Shown here: positions 25,788 to 34,431 of the stretch, in pieces
Numbering within the stretch: the stretch's first letter is position 1
How the letters are laid out: the number at the start of each line of letters is the position of its first letter
DNA from: Candidatus Marsarchaeota G2 archaeon ECH_B_1
GTDB taxonomy: Archaea; Thermoproteota; Thermoprotei_A; Marsarchaeales; Marsarchaeaceae
DNA: 37,013 bases
Direction: 5' to 3'
Assembly: GCA_003019535.1 (NCBI GenBank)
Contig: NEXG01000013.1
Coordinates: 3,603 to 40,615 of the forward strand
The notes under the pieces: model-generated
Database searches by the model: none
What the model saw: only the letters and a program-made list of their open reading frames with translations
What the model was told of the DNA's origin: nothing
Program-made: the position numbers and the translations under genes

Positions 25788-27089
25788 ATGCACAGGTCAG
25801 CACTAATACTCCTATTGTTTGTGCTCGGCTCATTCGCGTTGGTCGTGGTCACCCAAAGCTCACACGCGGTTGGACCAACGCTTCAGCCAAGCTTCCAAAC
25901 CACGGCTCTATGGGGTTCACCCCAAGCGCCTCTTCTCGCGGCTCCCGGCTCGACGAGTCTACCATTATATGTTTCGGTCACAAACCTTGGACCCGAGGAG
26001 TTGTTCTCGGTTGTGATGCGTTTTCAAGCATCCTACCCACTGACCCCCATCAAGGGTGTTCCCAATAATATAACCCTCCGTCTCCCCGCTCTACCCGTCG
26101 GTAGCACCGTCGCCCTCGTGGGATACTTCAACATTTCTCCCAGTATTCAGCCGGGAGTTTATAACCAAACCTTAAATGTGGATTACATACTGGGTAATGA
26201 GACCTATAGTCAAACACTCAACGTAGGGGTACCCATCTTAGGGCAACCCAAAATACAGCTTGCGGGTTTCAGTTACAACCCTCTTAGGGTGTATCCAGGC
26301 TACCCTTACGCGGAGCTAACGACTGTGCTTGTGAACACGGGGACAGCTACGGCGTCATCCGTCAGCGTGGAGCTTAACATGAGCTACCCTGTATACCCTC
26401 TATATAATGGTTCAGAGAGTCAGATAGTTGGGTACATACCTGTAGGGACACCTGTGACGCTTAACTTTATACTCGGTGTCTATAACACGTCCTCAGCTGT
26501 CAACACGACCCTCACGCTTATCGTAAAATACAACCAAGGTCAAACCCAGAGGTTTAGTATACCGTTCATCGAGTACCCTAAGGCCACTCTCTCGATTGTT
26601 GGGGTTACCACACCAACTGTAAGGGTGGGTGACGGGGCGGACTATGTGACTTTAACAGTAAAGAACACGGGGGGTGTGCCAGCCCAATTCCTCACATTCA
26701 CCCTTTTACCCTCAGACGTGTTCCAGGTCAGCGTGCCATCAAGCGAGAACCCACTACTCGCAGTGAGTGCAGTAAACGTCAGTGTAGGCACACTTATGCC
26801 TGGTCAAGAGGCAAACATAACCTACATAATACAAGTCAACTCCAATATCAAACACGGAGTGTATCCCCTCAGCCTCGTGGCCACATGGCATCAGCCAGGG
26901 TCCACACAACCATTTATCCAAGAGTTAACGGTACCCATACAGGTTCATAGAACGCTAATCCAAAGCTTTATACACGCATTCGAAAACCTGAATTCGAACC
27001 CCGTTTTAGTGCTCGAAACCCTGCTCATAATCGTTCTTATAATCGTTGTCATAGTCATAGCCGCAAGGCTTAGGGCAAGGTCCAAGTGA
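25788..27089 (+). CDS. Secreted, membrane-anchored S-layer-type (COG1361-like) protein
   Basis: A 433-residue extracytoplasmic protein. A signal peptide covers about 1-27 (LILLLFVLGSFALVVVTQSS), a C-terminal membrane anchor about 405-425 (LLIIVLIIVVIVIAARLRAR) ends in basic residues. Between them are repeated immunoglobulin-like/CARDB beta domains, each with an N-G-T/S turn (VTNLGPEELFSVVMRF, LVNTGTATASSVSVELNMSY, VKNTGGVPAQFLTFTLLPSD), and many N-glycosylation sequons. Such proteins are surface or cell-wall-associated in archaea; a secretion or adhesion role is possible. Leaderless ATG. A small frame overlaps its stop codon (27086-27232). Confidence 0.82.
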   Translation: MHRSALILLLFVLGSFALVVVTQSSHAVGPTLQPSFQTTALWGSPQAPLLAAPGSTSLPLYVSVTNLGPEELFSVVMRFQASYPLTPIKGVPNNITLRLPALPVGSTVALVGYFNISPSIQPGVYNQTLNVDYILGNETYSQTLNVGVPILGQPKIQLAGFSYNPLRVYPGYPYAELTTVLVNTGTATASSVSVELNMSYPVYPLYNGSESQIVGYIPVGTPVTLNFILGVYNTSSAVNTTLTLIVKYNQGQTQRFSIPFIEYPKATLSIVGVTTPTVRVGDGADYVTLTVKNTGGVPAQFLTFTLLPSDVFQVSVPSSENPLLAVSAVNVSVGTLMPGQEANITYIIQVNSNIKHGVYPLSLVATWHQPGSTQPFIQELTVPIQVHRTLIQSFIHAFENLNSNPVLVLETLLIIVLIIVVIVIAARLRARSK

Positions 27090-27232
27090 GTATCGAGAAT
27101 GATGTTTGGGGGTTCGTCGACGACACGGAAACTCTTCTAGCTAATGTTCCCAAAACCCACCTCAAGGTGAGCGGGGCTGCTCACTTAAGCTGGGCACTCA
27201 TATTTCATCCGCCTTTTTATTTGATCCTCTGA
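27086..27232 (+). CDS. Possible small protein, 48 residues, coupled to the S-layer-type gene
   Basis: A GTG overlaps the preceding stop as GTGA, the arrangement of translationally coupled genes, and the frame stays open for 48 codons beginning with SIENDVWGFVDDTETLL and ending with a hydrophobic tail (ALIFHPPFYLIL). It overlaps the 3' end of the MazG-like gene by 35 bases. No family recognised; it could equally be a chance frame or the remnant of a longer downstream gene. Confidence 0.3.
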   Translation: MSIENDVWGFVDDTETLLANVPKTHLKVSGAAHLSWALIFHPPFYLIL

Positions 27233-27590
27233 ACTTGTCAACCGGGTATCTTTGAGCGTTTTTGGCGAGTTTACGTTCAAGTGTTGATGATAGATCAATG
27301 TTGTAGAGTTGTGAAAGCCGCAAGAGGAAGTAGAAGATGTCAGCCACCTCATCGTAAACTTTCTCCATAAGCTCGGGGGTTTGGAGCATTGTGCTCATAT
27401 CCGTCTCTGACTTAAACCTGAAAAGTTGTAGTAGCTCAGCGGACTCGGTAACTAGACCAATAGTTAGCTCTTTGAGATTATGATACTTTCCCCAATCTCG
27501 TTCGTCGCAAAACATTTTCACTTTAAGCTTTAACTCGTCAACAGTCGTGTTGGTATCTTTCAACTCAGCTAGAACATATATGCGGCTCAT
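27198..27590 (-). CDS. MazG-like nucleotide pyrophosphohydrolase (dCTPase/DCTPP1 type)
   Basis: A 130-residue all-alpha enzyme. RDWGKYHNLKELTIGLVTES at residues 31-50 and the metal-binding motif E49xxE52 ... E81xxD84 (ESAELL, DEVADIFYFL) define the MazG superfamily; the RDW..(H) block is typical of the dCTP/modified-dCTP pyrophosphatase branch (RS21-C6). It would hydrolyse unwanted dNTPs to dNMP and pyrophosphate in the cytoplasm. ATG start; a CTTTATCC stretch about 25 bases upstream may be the promoter. No partner gene; convergent with the S-layer-type gene. Confidence 0.87.
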   Translation of the reverse strand: MSRIYVLAELKDTNTTVDELKLKVKMFCDERDWGKYHNLKELTIGLVTESAELLQLFRFKSETDMSTMLQTPELMEKVYDEVADIFYFLLRLSQLYNIDLSSTLERKLAKNAQRYPVDKFRGSNKKADEI

Positions 27591-27714
27591 TTAACCTTTT
27601 GGATAAGGATAAAGAATTGCATACGGGTTTAGAGCTTTGAAGACTCCCCTTTGCCTTTTATGTCATTAATTAAAGCACTGTGTTCGTAGTGTTAGGTAAG
27701 GTGTTGGGAATCGG

Positions 27715-28950
27715 TTATACCTCTGAAGCGTTCTGGGAGCGCTTTAAGTCGAAGGCCCCTTCACCGTCAATGTTGAGGTTCCTGAAGAACATGTAGTAGA
27801 GGAGTGGGTCGATGAAGGAGATACCTGCTGCTGACGCGAATAGTCCTATAAATTCACCCGCGGAAAAAAGCAGGGAGCCGAAGACAGTTGCTACACCGTA
27901 AGGTAGCCTCCTAGCTATGCCTGTAAGACTACTAGCCCTAGACCTTTCCTCGGCCGAGTAAAGCCCCATACTTATATTTTGACGTATTGGTAGCGCAGCT
28001 TGGTAGGCCGCGCTTCTTGCAACATATATCACAGCGGCTAAAGCCAAAGACTTGGTGAAAGGTAACACCGCTAACAGTAGTGTTCCCACTGAGCGTAGTA
28101 TAAAGATGCTCTTAACACTCCCCAGCACACGCTCTATTCTCGAAGATAGAAGGGTCACGATGGCTGATAGTATATACGTTGCGTCGTAAACCAATGAGAC
28201 TTTAAGGTCAGAGGCACCTATGCTCTTAAAATAAAGCGGCATGAGTGGCGTAACCATGCCGAGACCCACACTACCAAAGGATCCAGCAAGTGCAATCTTA
28301 CCCGCATTCTTTATTGATTTACGGGGTAGGATTGACTTCTTAGATTTACCGGTTAACCGTTCGCGGGTGTCTGGCTCCTCTGTAATAAACCACACACCCA
28401 AGCTTGATGCTAGGTTCAACGTCAAAGCGGAGATAAAGAGTAGCCTAGCATACTCGTCGGGGAAGACGGATATTATATACGTTGAGAAAAATCCGCCTCC
28501 AACCGCTGAGAGCGTTGAAAACACCGTGAGATACGAGTACACACTTGTCCGCTCCCTCCCGCTTTTCACTCTGCTTGCAACCATGGCTGTCTGGAGGGGT
28601 GCCACAGGTCCTCCCCCCGCTCCCCCACCCATACCGCTTAGCGATAATCCAGCGAGGGATGTTAGTAGTAGCGCTGTTTTGTTAGTTGTGATTATAAGCG
28701 TGGTGTATGCGACTATAGGTAAGCCCATCACCAGTAGTAGGGTTTTTCTTCTACTATACAAATCACCTAGGAATCCTGAGAATACTAGTAGAACACTGCT
28801 ACTCAAGGTTGCGAGGAATGCGTACACACCCACAAGTTCCACGCTGAAGCCGACGCCCCTTAAATAGATTGGGAGTATAAAGGCCATATAGCTAAAGCTG
28901 AAGCTTCTAATGACGCGTGTCAGCCCGAGTAAAAAAAGGTCCCGATTCAA
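27715..28950 (-). CDS. MFS transporter, 12-helix type
   Basis: A 411-residue polytopic protein with GFLGDLYSRRKTLLLVMGLP in the helix 2-3 loop, the usual MFS signature, and a weaker counterpart in the second half. A glycine-rich GGGAGGGP stretch at about residue 110 lies in helix 4 region. ARRLPYGVATVFGSLLFSAG and VARSAAYQAALPIRQNI are as in drug- or metabolite-efflux MFS members; the substrate is unknown. The start is a TTG; the nearest AT-rich box (ATTTAAAG) is only about 20 bases ahead, so the start is less sure than for neighbours. Transcribed toward the MazG-like gene. Confidence 0.82.
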   Translation of the reverse strand: MNRDLFLLGLTRVIRSFSFSYMAFILPIYLRGVGFSVELVGVYAFLATLSSSVLLVFSGFLGDLYSRRKTLLLVMGLPIVAYTTLIITTNKTALLLTSLAGLSLSGMGGGAGGGPVAPLQTAMVASRVKSGRERTSVYSYLTVFSTLSAVGGGFFSTYIISVFPDEYARLLFISALTLNLASSLGVWFITEEPDTRERLTGKSKKSILPRKSIKNAGKIALAGSFGSVGLGMVTPLMPLYFKSIGASDLKVSLVYDATYILSAIVTLLSSRIERVLGSVKSIFILRSVGTLLLAVLPFTKSLALAAVIYVARSAAYQAALPIRQNISMGLYSAEERSRASSLTGIARRLPYGVATVFGSLLFSAGEFIGLFASAAGISFIDPLLYYMFFRNLNIDGEGAFDLKRSQNASEV

Positions 28951-29133
28951 TGTCCAAGCGTCTTTAAATTAGGACATGAAAATAGGTGTTATTGTAGGTT
29001 GAAATGGGTTCAGCGTAGCCGAGCTCTGTTTATGATTGCTGATGTTGCCTAGATGGTACTTGGATTACAACCCTGCACGGTTGGATACCACGCCCACTCG
29101 ATGCTAATGCGGATAGCGTCGTTGTCTAGTTTT

Positions 29134-30723
29134 CTATAATGGTGATGCTGGCACCTCGTTTGGATTTATCACCGCATCAAGCACAGCTGGCCTATCCGCT
29201 TCAATGAGTTCACGGATCGCTTCACCCATTTTGCTTATATCTTCAAGCCTTATACCCAGAGCACCCATGCTCTCCGCCAGCTTGGCAAAGTCTGGGTTGT
29301 GGAGTTCTGTGCCGTACTCTTGATACCCCATTAGTTCCTGCTCGATTTTAATCAACCCCAGCTTCGAGTTGTTGAATACGACGACTTTGATTGGCCTAGA
29401 ATATTTGACGGCTGTAAGCATCTCCATCATGGTCATAGAGAAACCGCCGTCTCCGACTAGTGCGATGACGGGCTTATCTGACGCGAAGGAAACGCCGAGG
29501 GCTCCAGCAACACCGCATCCCATTGTCCCAAGCCACGATGAAGTATAGAACGCGTAGGGTCTACGTAGCCTTAGGTTTTGGGCGCACCACAGTGTGACGA
29601 GGCCCACATCGCAGACTAGTATGGCTTCGGGCGGTAGCTCTTCACATATTTTGCGCACAAGCGCTTGGGGTGGGATCGGCGTCTCCATCGCCTTCTCCCG
29701 CTGTTCAAGCTCGGAGAGCCACTCCCTCTTTGCATCCTGGAGTTTTAAATAGTACTTGTCCTGTTTTTCCTCAGGCTTTACTGATAATAGGAACTTCTCA
29801 ACAGTGGAGACAACACTCAATTCGACACCCATCCTTTTGCCCAGATTTGCTGGTTCGATGTCGACTTGGATCGTGGGTATACCTTTGGGTAGGAACTCTG
29901 TGAAGGGGAAGGATGAGCCAAGCATTATTAACAGGTCGGCGCCGCCTAGGGCGATCGAACTAGGTTTTGCACCGAGCAGGCCGAGTCCCCCCATTACTTT
30001 AGGGTCTGTCTCAGGTAAGACGCCTTTGCCGTTAAGACTGTACACTATGGGTGCGCCTATCCTTTCGGCGAATTCGTCGAGCATGTGGGATGCTCCTCTC
30101 GCACCTCCACCGATGAGTATGACTGGCTTTGAGCTCGCGTTTATCACCTCTTCAGCCTTCTTCACGTCGAAAACGTATTCCACGTGTGGAAGGTCTGCTT
30201 GCACTTTCTCATTGGCTTCGACTTTTGACCTAAGCACGTCAACTGGTAGTACTAGATGTGAGACGCCCTTCCCAAGGAGGGATGTCCTACATGCGAGAGT
30301 CACCATTCGCTGGGCGCTTGCAGGGTTTATTATCTGCCTATTGAATATGGATACATCGTCGAAGAGTTTGAGTAGGTCAACCTCCTGGGGAGAGTCGAAG
30401 CCGATTGTATCGCTTCGCACCTGCCCCGTCAAAGCAATTACTGGGGCGTGCTCTAGTTTGGCGTTGTAGAGGCCGTTAAGAAGGTGAACCGAGCCGGGAC
30501 CAGATGTGCCGAGAGCCGCCGCAAGTGTGCCCGTGTGTTTCGCCTCAAAACTAGCTGCAAGAGCTCCCCCCTCCTCATGCCTCACCTGGATGAATCTAAC
30601 ACTCGGGCTCTTCCTTATGGCTTCAACAAGCGGGTTTATGGAGTCGCCGGGCACACCGTAAACCCTTTTTACGCCGAACTCAGCAAGTACAGAGACAATT
30701 AGGTCGGCTACTGAATATTCCAT
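29134..30723 (-). CDS. Pyruvate oxidase-like thiamine diphosphate enzyme
   Basis: A 529-residue TPP enzyme with all three domains. VYGVPGDSINPL and RHEEGGALAA (catalytic Glu50) form the pyrimidine domain, SKPVILIGGGA the central Rossmann-like domain, and VGDGGFSMTMMEM with KVVVFNN the TPP/Mg motif (GDG...NN). The wording VGDGGFSM...PIKVVVFNN is much like PoxB, whereas acetolactate synthases differ there. I therefore expect pyruvate conversion to acetate or acetyl phosphate and CO2, with electrons to quinone or oxygen; the E. coli-type C-terminal membrane-binding helix is not seen. ATG start with TTATTAAAAAGG 20-30 bases upstream. A paralogue is cut by the left window edge. Confidence 0.86.
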   Translation of the reverse strand: MEYSVADLIVSVLAEFGVKRVYGVPGDSINPLVEAIRKSPSVRFIQVRHEEGGALAASFEAKHTGTLAAALGTSGPGSVHLLNGLYNAKLEHAPVIALTGQVRSDTIGFDSPQEVDLLKLFDDVSIFNRQIINPASAQRMVTLACRTSLLGKGVSHLVLPVDVLRSKVEANEKVQADLPHVEYVFDVKKAEEVINASSKPVILIGGGARGASHMLDEFAERIGAPIVYSLNGKGVLPETDPKVMGGLGLLGAKPSSIALGGADLLIMLGSSFPFTEFLPKGIPTIQVDIEPANLGKRMGVELSVVSTVEKFLLSVKPEEKQDKYYLKLQDAKREWLSELEQREKAMETPIPPQALVRKICEELPPEAILVCDVGLVTLWCAQNLRLRRPYAFYTSSWLGTMGCGVAGALGVSFASDKPVIALVGDGGFSMTMMEMLTAVKYSRPIKVVVFNNSKLGLIKIEQELMGYQEYGTELHNPDFAKLAESMGALGIRLEDISKMGEAIRELIEADRPAVLDAVINPNEVPASPL

Positions 30724-30902
30724 GTTTTCAGTAAGTCATACCTTTTTAATAACGTTGTGCTAGATGAATTCCTACGCTGAGCGTAGTTTTAGATGTCGTC
30801 GCCCATTAGCATGCTCAGCCAGATAAAGCTGATTGTGAATAGCTAAGGACGGCAAGCAGGAGGAATAAAAAGGGTTAGGTTTTTCGTTAAGTTGTGGTTT
30901 GG

Positions 30903-32252
30903 TTACTCGGATATTTCCTCTAGTACTCTTCTTGTGCTTCTAATCCCCAGTAAAACGAACACTCCTCCTATGGCTGCCTCGATTGCTAGCGCTTCGTATG
31001 CACGGAACAACCCGCTTGCTACGAAGAGTGCTGCTGTGAAGGGGACTGAGAAGATTGGCGCGAGGTGGCCTAAGCCGTCAGTAAGGGCTACACCGTTGCT
31101 CCTTGCACGTGTTGGAAAGTTCTCAGCGGAATATACGTATAGCATGGTAGCGAGGAAGGTGTTAGAGAAGGCTGCCACGAAATACGAGAAGACCTCTTCC
31201 GCGAGGCTCCCTTTTAATCCTATTCCAATCATTGCAAGAGCCTGGATAAAGAATAGCAGGGCTATCAGGTACTTCCGCTCAGTTAGGTCAGAGAAGATGA
31301 ATGATAGGAATGCTCCGAGTGCGAACCCAAGGCCACCGAGACCCACTACTGTAAGGCTTGCAACGTAGGCGTAGCCGGACGCTGAAAGCAGTGAGGTGGT
31401 TAGCGCAAGAAATGGGTAAGCGTAGACATAGTAGAAGAGGAAGACGGCTAGCATTAGAAGCACGCGTGGTAGGTGTTTTCTCGTAAAGAGGCTGGTTATT
31501 GGCAGGGTCTTTTCTTCCAGCTGTGATGTGTTAGCTAGGCTAGGTATGGGTGGTAGTGTTCCCTTCTTTTTTTGGTACGTTGTCTCAGCTAAGCCTATTA
31601 TGCCCTCTGCCTCACTAAACCTCTTCTTCATTATGAGCCAGCGGGGACTCTCAGGAATGCTTCTCCTCAGATAAAGGATAGCCAGACCTCCTAGGGCGCC
31701 TATGATAAAGTAGACCCTCCAACCATAGCTCGCCACTGGAATAACGAACAAACCTATAAGTGGGCCTATTCCAGCGCCCACAAACCCGAAGAACGTGCCG
31801 AGGCTCTGGAACCTTCCCCTCACACCTGCGGGAGTCATCTCACTCAGATAGGCGGCGGCTATGGCTAGGTCGGCCCCTATACCGATCCCCGTTATAAACC
31901 GCCAGAAGTATACCTCAAAGATATTCGTGGACAAGCCAGTCAGCAGCGAACCAATAGAATAGGAGATGAGTGTGACAGTGAGTCCGGTTTTCCGCCCATA
32001 CTTGTCGGCGATGTGTGCGAACCCAACAGCACCTATGAGGTAGCCCACCAACGCTATAACTGTTCCCACACTGGCAAGCGTGGTCGCACTAACCCCGAGC
32101 TGTGATGCTATAGCGGGCGCGGCCACCCCCAACGTGAGGACGTCGTAAAGCCCGAAAAAATAGGCGATGCCGATGAGTACAAGCACGCTGAGTGGCCAAG
32201 GCCAGCTGCCGAATCGCTCCAAACGGTTTATTAAAGCCGTCTCAGAAGACAT
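30903..32252 (-). CDS. MFS transporter, sugar/metabolite:H+ symporter type
   Basis: A 449-residue carrier with the sugar porter-like signatures: AHIADKYGRKTGL after helix 2, WRFITGIGIGADLAIAAAYL in helix 4-5, SEMTPAGVRGRFQSLGTFFG, and SIPESPRWLIMKKRFSEAEG at the central loop (PESPRWL). A cytoplasmic segment (about 200-245) separates the two six-helix halves. It probably imports a sugar or organic acid with protons. ATG start with TTTATATAG about 25-33 bases upstream. It lies 179 bases upstream of the pyruvate oxidase-like gene on the same strand. Confidence 0.88.
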   Translation of the reverse strand: MSSETALINRLERFGSWPWPLSVLVLIGIAYFFGLYDVLTLGVAAPAIASQLGVSATTLASVGTVIALVGYLIGAVGFAHIADKYGRKTGLTVTLISYSIGSLLTGLSTNIFEVYFWRFITGIGIGADLAIAAAYLSEMTPAGVRGRFQSLGTFFGFVGAGIGPLIGLFVIPVASYGWRVYFIIGALGGLAILYLRRSIPESPRWLIMKKRFSEAEGIIGLAETTYQKKKGTLPPIPSLANTSQLEEKTLPITSLFTRKHLPRVLLMLAVFLFYYVYAYPFLALTTSLLSASGYAYVASLTVVGLGGLGFALGAFLSFIFSDLTERKYLIALLFFIQALAMIGIGLKGSLAEEVFSYFVAAFSNTFLATMLYVYSAENFPTRARSNGVALTDGLGHLAPIFSVPFTAALFVASGLFRAYEALAIEAAIGGVFVLLGIRSTRRVLEEISE

Positions 32253-32437
32253 TTCGAATACTATTAGATATCATCTATATAAATATTGTGCAGAAGAGAT
32301 TTATTTTTAGAATCACGTACAAAGATTGAATAGTGAACAGAGATTTCGATATAAAAAGCTCCTAGATAACATGTTGACTTACCCAAAGTAGCCTCTAAAG
32401 CACATATTTTTAGCAGAGTAACCAGGTGGTGCCCGGA
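32253..32437. other. Intergenic region
   Basis: AT-rich, carrying the promoter of the sugar-type MFS gene near 32275-32285. No gene seen. Confidence 0.4.
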
Positions 32438-32774
32438 TTAGAGGGTGGTGGGCTTCCCAACCACAATTTCATTCAGGTTAATGTCTACAGCAACACTACC
32501 CTTCTCCTCTGCCCTCCCTTTAAGCTTCTTAGTGATTTTGAGGAAAGCCTTGACATCCCTTTTTACTAGCCTTGCCTCCTTCGTCTTTTCACCTGAGACC
32601 CCCTCCGCGAAGGTGGGCAAGTTTGCTCGGATCCTTCGCGGATTCCTTCAACCAGAATAAAACGAAACGTAGGGCCTCCACGTAGTTATTCACTAAGGCT
32701 AGAAGGGAGTCCCACACAGCGACCTCCATCGAAACTGTTGCTCTGATCGCTTTTTTGCCCCTCATGTCCATCAA
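32438..32774 (-). pseudogene. tnpB remnant with internal deletion
   Basis: Two overlapping reverse frames form pieces of one TnpB-like transposase-associated nuclease. The first (from TTG 32774 or ATG 32771) begins with the N-terminal RNA-binding block ([32 protein letters not shown]) and ends at 32589. The second, in another frame (32438-32620), is the stretch just before and at RuvC-I ([33 protein letters not shown]). About 100 middle residues and everything after RuvC-I are missing, so the gene is dead. It still has a TATA-like ATATTTATTAG about 30 bases upstream. No right-end hairpin is seen next to it. Confidence 0.7.
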
Positions 32775-32967
32775 ACGATTTCTCGAAAAGCTAATAAATA
32801 TAAGGGACTATCCATCCACACACAAGCAAAGCTTTCCGCCCCCTTAACCCCCTCTTTTGTAAGCGATCGAATAACGCAACTATACGATACACACTCCACT
32901 ACTATATTGAAACTTAGTTCGCCAAGTAGTTCAGGAGTTTTATTAACTATTGTTGTGTGATGTATTC

Positions 32968-33486
32968 TCACGCCCAAATTATATACATTATGTACTTATA
33001 ATCATAGACCGCGGTTAAGTTGTTACCATCAAAAAAGTAGAGGTATCCATTGTATTTTTGCAGTATTACTGTAGGTGTAGTATTTAGACCTTTAATAAAG
33101 AGGTGAGTTTCAGCGTTGTTCACCTTGAGTGCGACGATTGTTAGTGTGGCGGTGCCGTTCGCTTGTTTAAAAGACTCTATGAAACCGCCTCTATCGAGTA
33201 TTCCCGCACCAAAATCCTGCAAGCCTCCTATTCCGTGTTTATAGTTTGGGGGAATGGTTTGAGCACTACCATTAAAATATATAATTCGAATGGTGCCGTT
33301 TGTTAGAACTGAAAACGTAAACGACTCATTGTTTTCCCTAAGCCAAGTACCCCCAAAAGCTGAATCCACCTGTTTGACACCGATTGGTTGCGGATGGGAA
33401 GGATATGCAACAAATACAGTAATGATGCCGAGAACAACTAAGGCAAAAATGGTTAAAGCCACAGTGAGTTTCTTCGTTTTTATCAC
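32968..33486 (-). CDS. Secreted or membrane-anchored protein of unknown function
   Basis: A 172-residue protein starting MIKTKKLTVALTIFALVVLG, an N-terminal signal anchor, followed by a beta-rich extracytoplasmic domain with N-glycosylation sequons (NESFTF, NGT, NGS). The C-terminus YDYKYIMYIIWA is hydrophobic. Family not recognised. GTG start. It follows a broken secreted-protein gene by 73 bases on the same strand, suggesting that both belonged to one surface-protein operon. Confidence 0.55.
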   Translation of the reverse strand: MIKTKKLTVALTIFALVVLGIITVFVAYPSHPQPIGVKQVDSAFGGTWLRENNESFTFSVLTNGTIRIIYFNGSAQTIPPNYKHGIGGLQDFGAGILDRGGFIESFKQANGTATLTIVALKVNNAETHLFIKGLNTTPTVILQKYNGYLYFFDGNNLTAVYDYKYIMYIIWA

Positions 33487-33559
33487 CTACGCTTGGCTGA
33501 CATAAGCTGGAACCGCTTCGCTTGGTATCACAGAAGGTGTGTTAGGGGCATTAAATGGC

Positions 33560-34209
33560 TCAGACTGTGTTGTTGGGTATAGGATTACTAGCGGAGTAAC
33601 CCGCAGGGTAACCCGAGGAGTACTCCCCATTAGTTTGTGTGTTGACAGGGTAGAAGGCTACGTCTATAGCTGTAGCGTTCCCGAATCCGCACTCCGTTGC
33701 GCTCACCCATCCCTGTGCTGGAACCTTAAACACGAAGGCGTCTATCCACACGTTTTGAGTGTACACAATACCTATAACGACTTCAGTGGTCCCAGAGGGA
33801 TAAGGATTGTTACTCGTAAGAGGGCCAGAGTTGTATTCTTGATCCATATAAGCGGATCAGAACACATCACCAGAGTAATATTCTTCATAACCAGGTAATG
33901 AACAATAGCGCAGGATTATGGGATCCTGAACGCTATCACTATTGTTCACGAACTCATAAATAACCCCGTTTCCCCACACAAGTTGTACTGTAAACATGAT
34001 AATATAGGCGAAGAGCTTCCTCCGCCGCCTGTGGTTATCGGGTCACTTCGTACAACAACGCCAGCATTCTAAACAATCGTGCCATCATCGTAATACACTG
34101 TGCTCTGCATAGTTCCACCCATATGGAAATGTTTTGAATTGGAAGCCGTAACAATGGGTGTGACGAAGGAAAAAACCAAAACGACCACAATTAGATATTT
34201 TATATTCAC
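33560..34209 (-). pseudogene. Broken secreted-protein gene
   Basis: Reading the reverse strand from GTG 34207-34209 gives a good signal peptide (MNIKYLIVVVLVFSFVTPIV) and then TASNSKHFHMGGTMQSTVYY. The frame stops at TAG 34069-34071, continues open, shifts frame near 34000-34030, and runs on through QLVWGNGVIYEFVNNSDSV to a TGA at 33857-33859 and then through 95 more codons (GTTEVVIGIVYTQNVWIDAF, FGNATAIDVAFYPVN) to the stop at 33560-33562. Protein-like residues in every segment and a strong TTTTAAATAATAC box 19-31 bases ahead of the start indicate a recently inactivated gene. Sequencing error could explain one of the three lesions, less easily all. Function unknown; surface protein. Confidence 0.6.
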
Positions 34210-34431
34210 TTTTTTAGAGAAAGTATTATTTAAAACCTAACTAAATAATGATTCAAGTAACCTGTCCAATTAAGGTGTGTATATTAGCGAGAGGTAAATT
34301 CACGGATTATCTGGAAACCGTCCCAGCAAAACCGAAGGCTCTATATGGAACTTTATTGTAGACACGTTTGGTGTTTTTATTGGTTCGGCGGGTGGCCCCC
34401 CTAGTTTTGCTATTAAGGGGTCATCATTAGT
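34210..34431. other. Intergenic region with an orphan coding-like stretch
   Basis: Holds the promoter of the leftward broken gene (34220-34235). On the forward strand 34298-34444 is open for 48 codons without a start (includes SIWNFIVDTFGVFIGSAGG and PPSFAIKGSSLVWLS), protein-like text that may be a decayed exported-protein fragment. Confidence 0.35.

Noticed and set aside
29756-30469. Forward frame of 237 codons opposite the pyruvate oxidase-like gene
   Set aside because: Shadow; the reverse strand carries all TPP-enzyme motifs.
32771-32977. Reverse frame of 68 codons upstream of the tnpB remnant
   Set aside because: No family resemblance, and it covers the promoter of the remnant.
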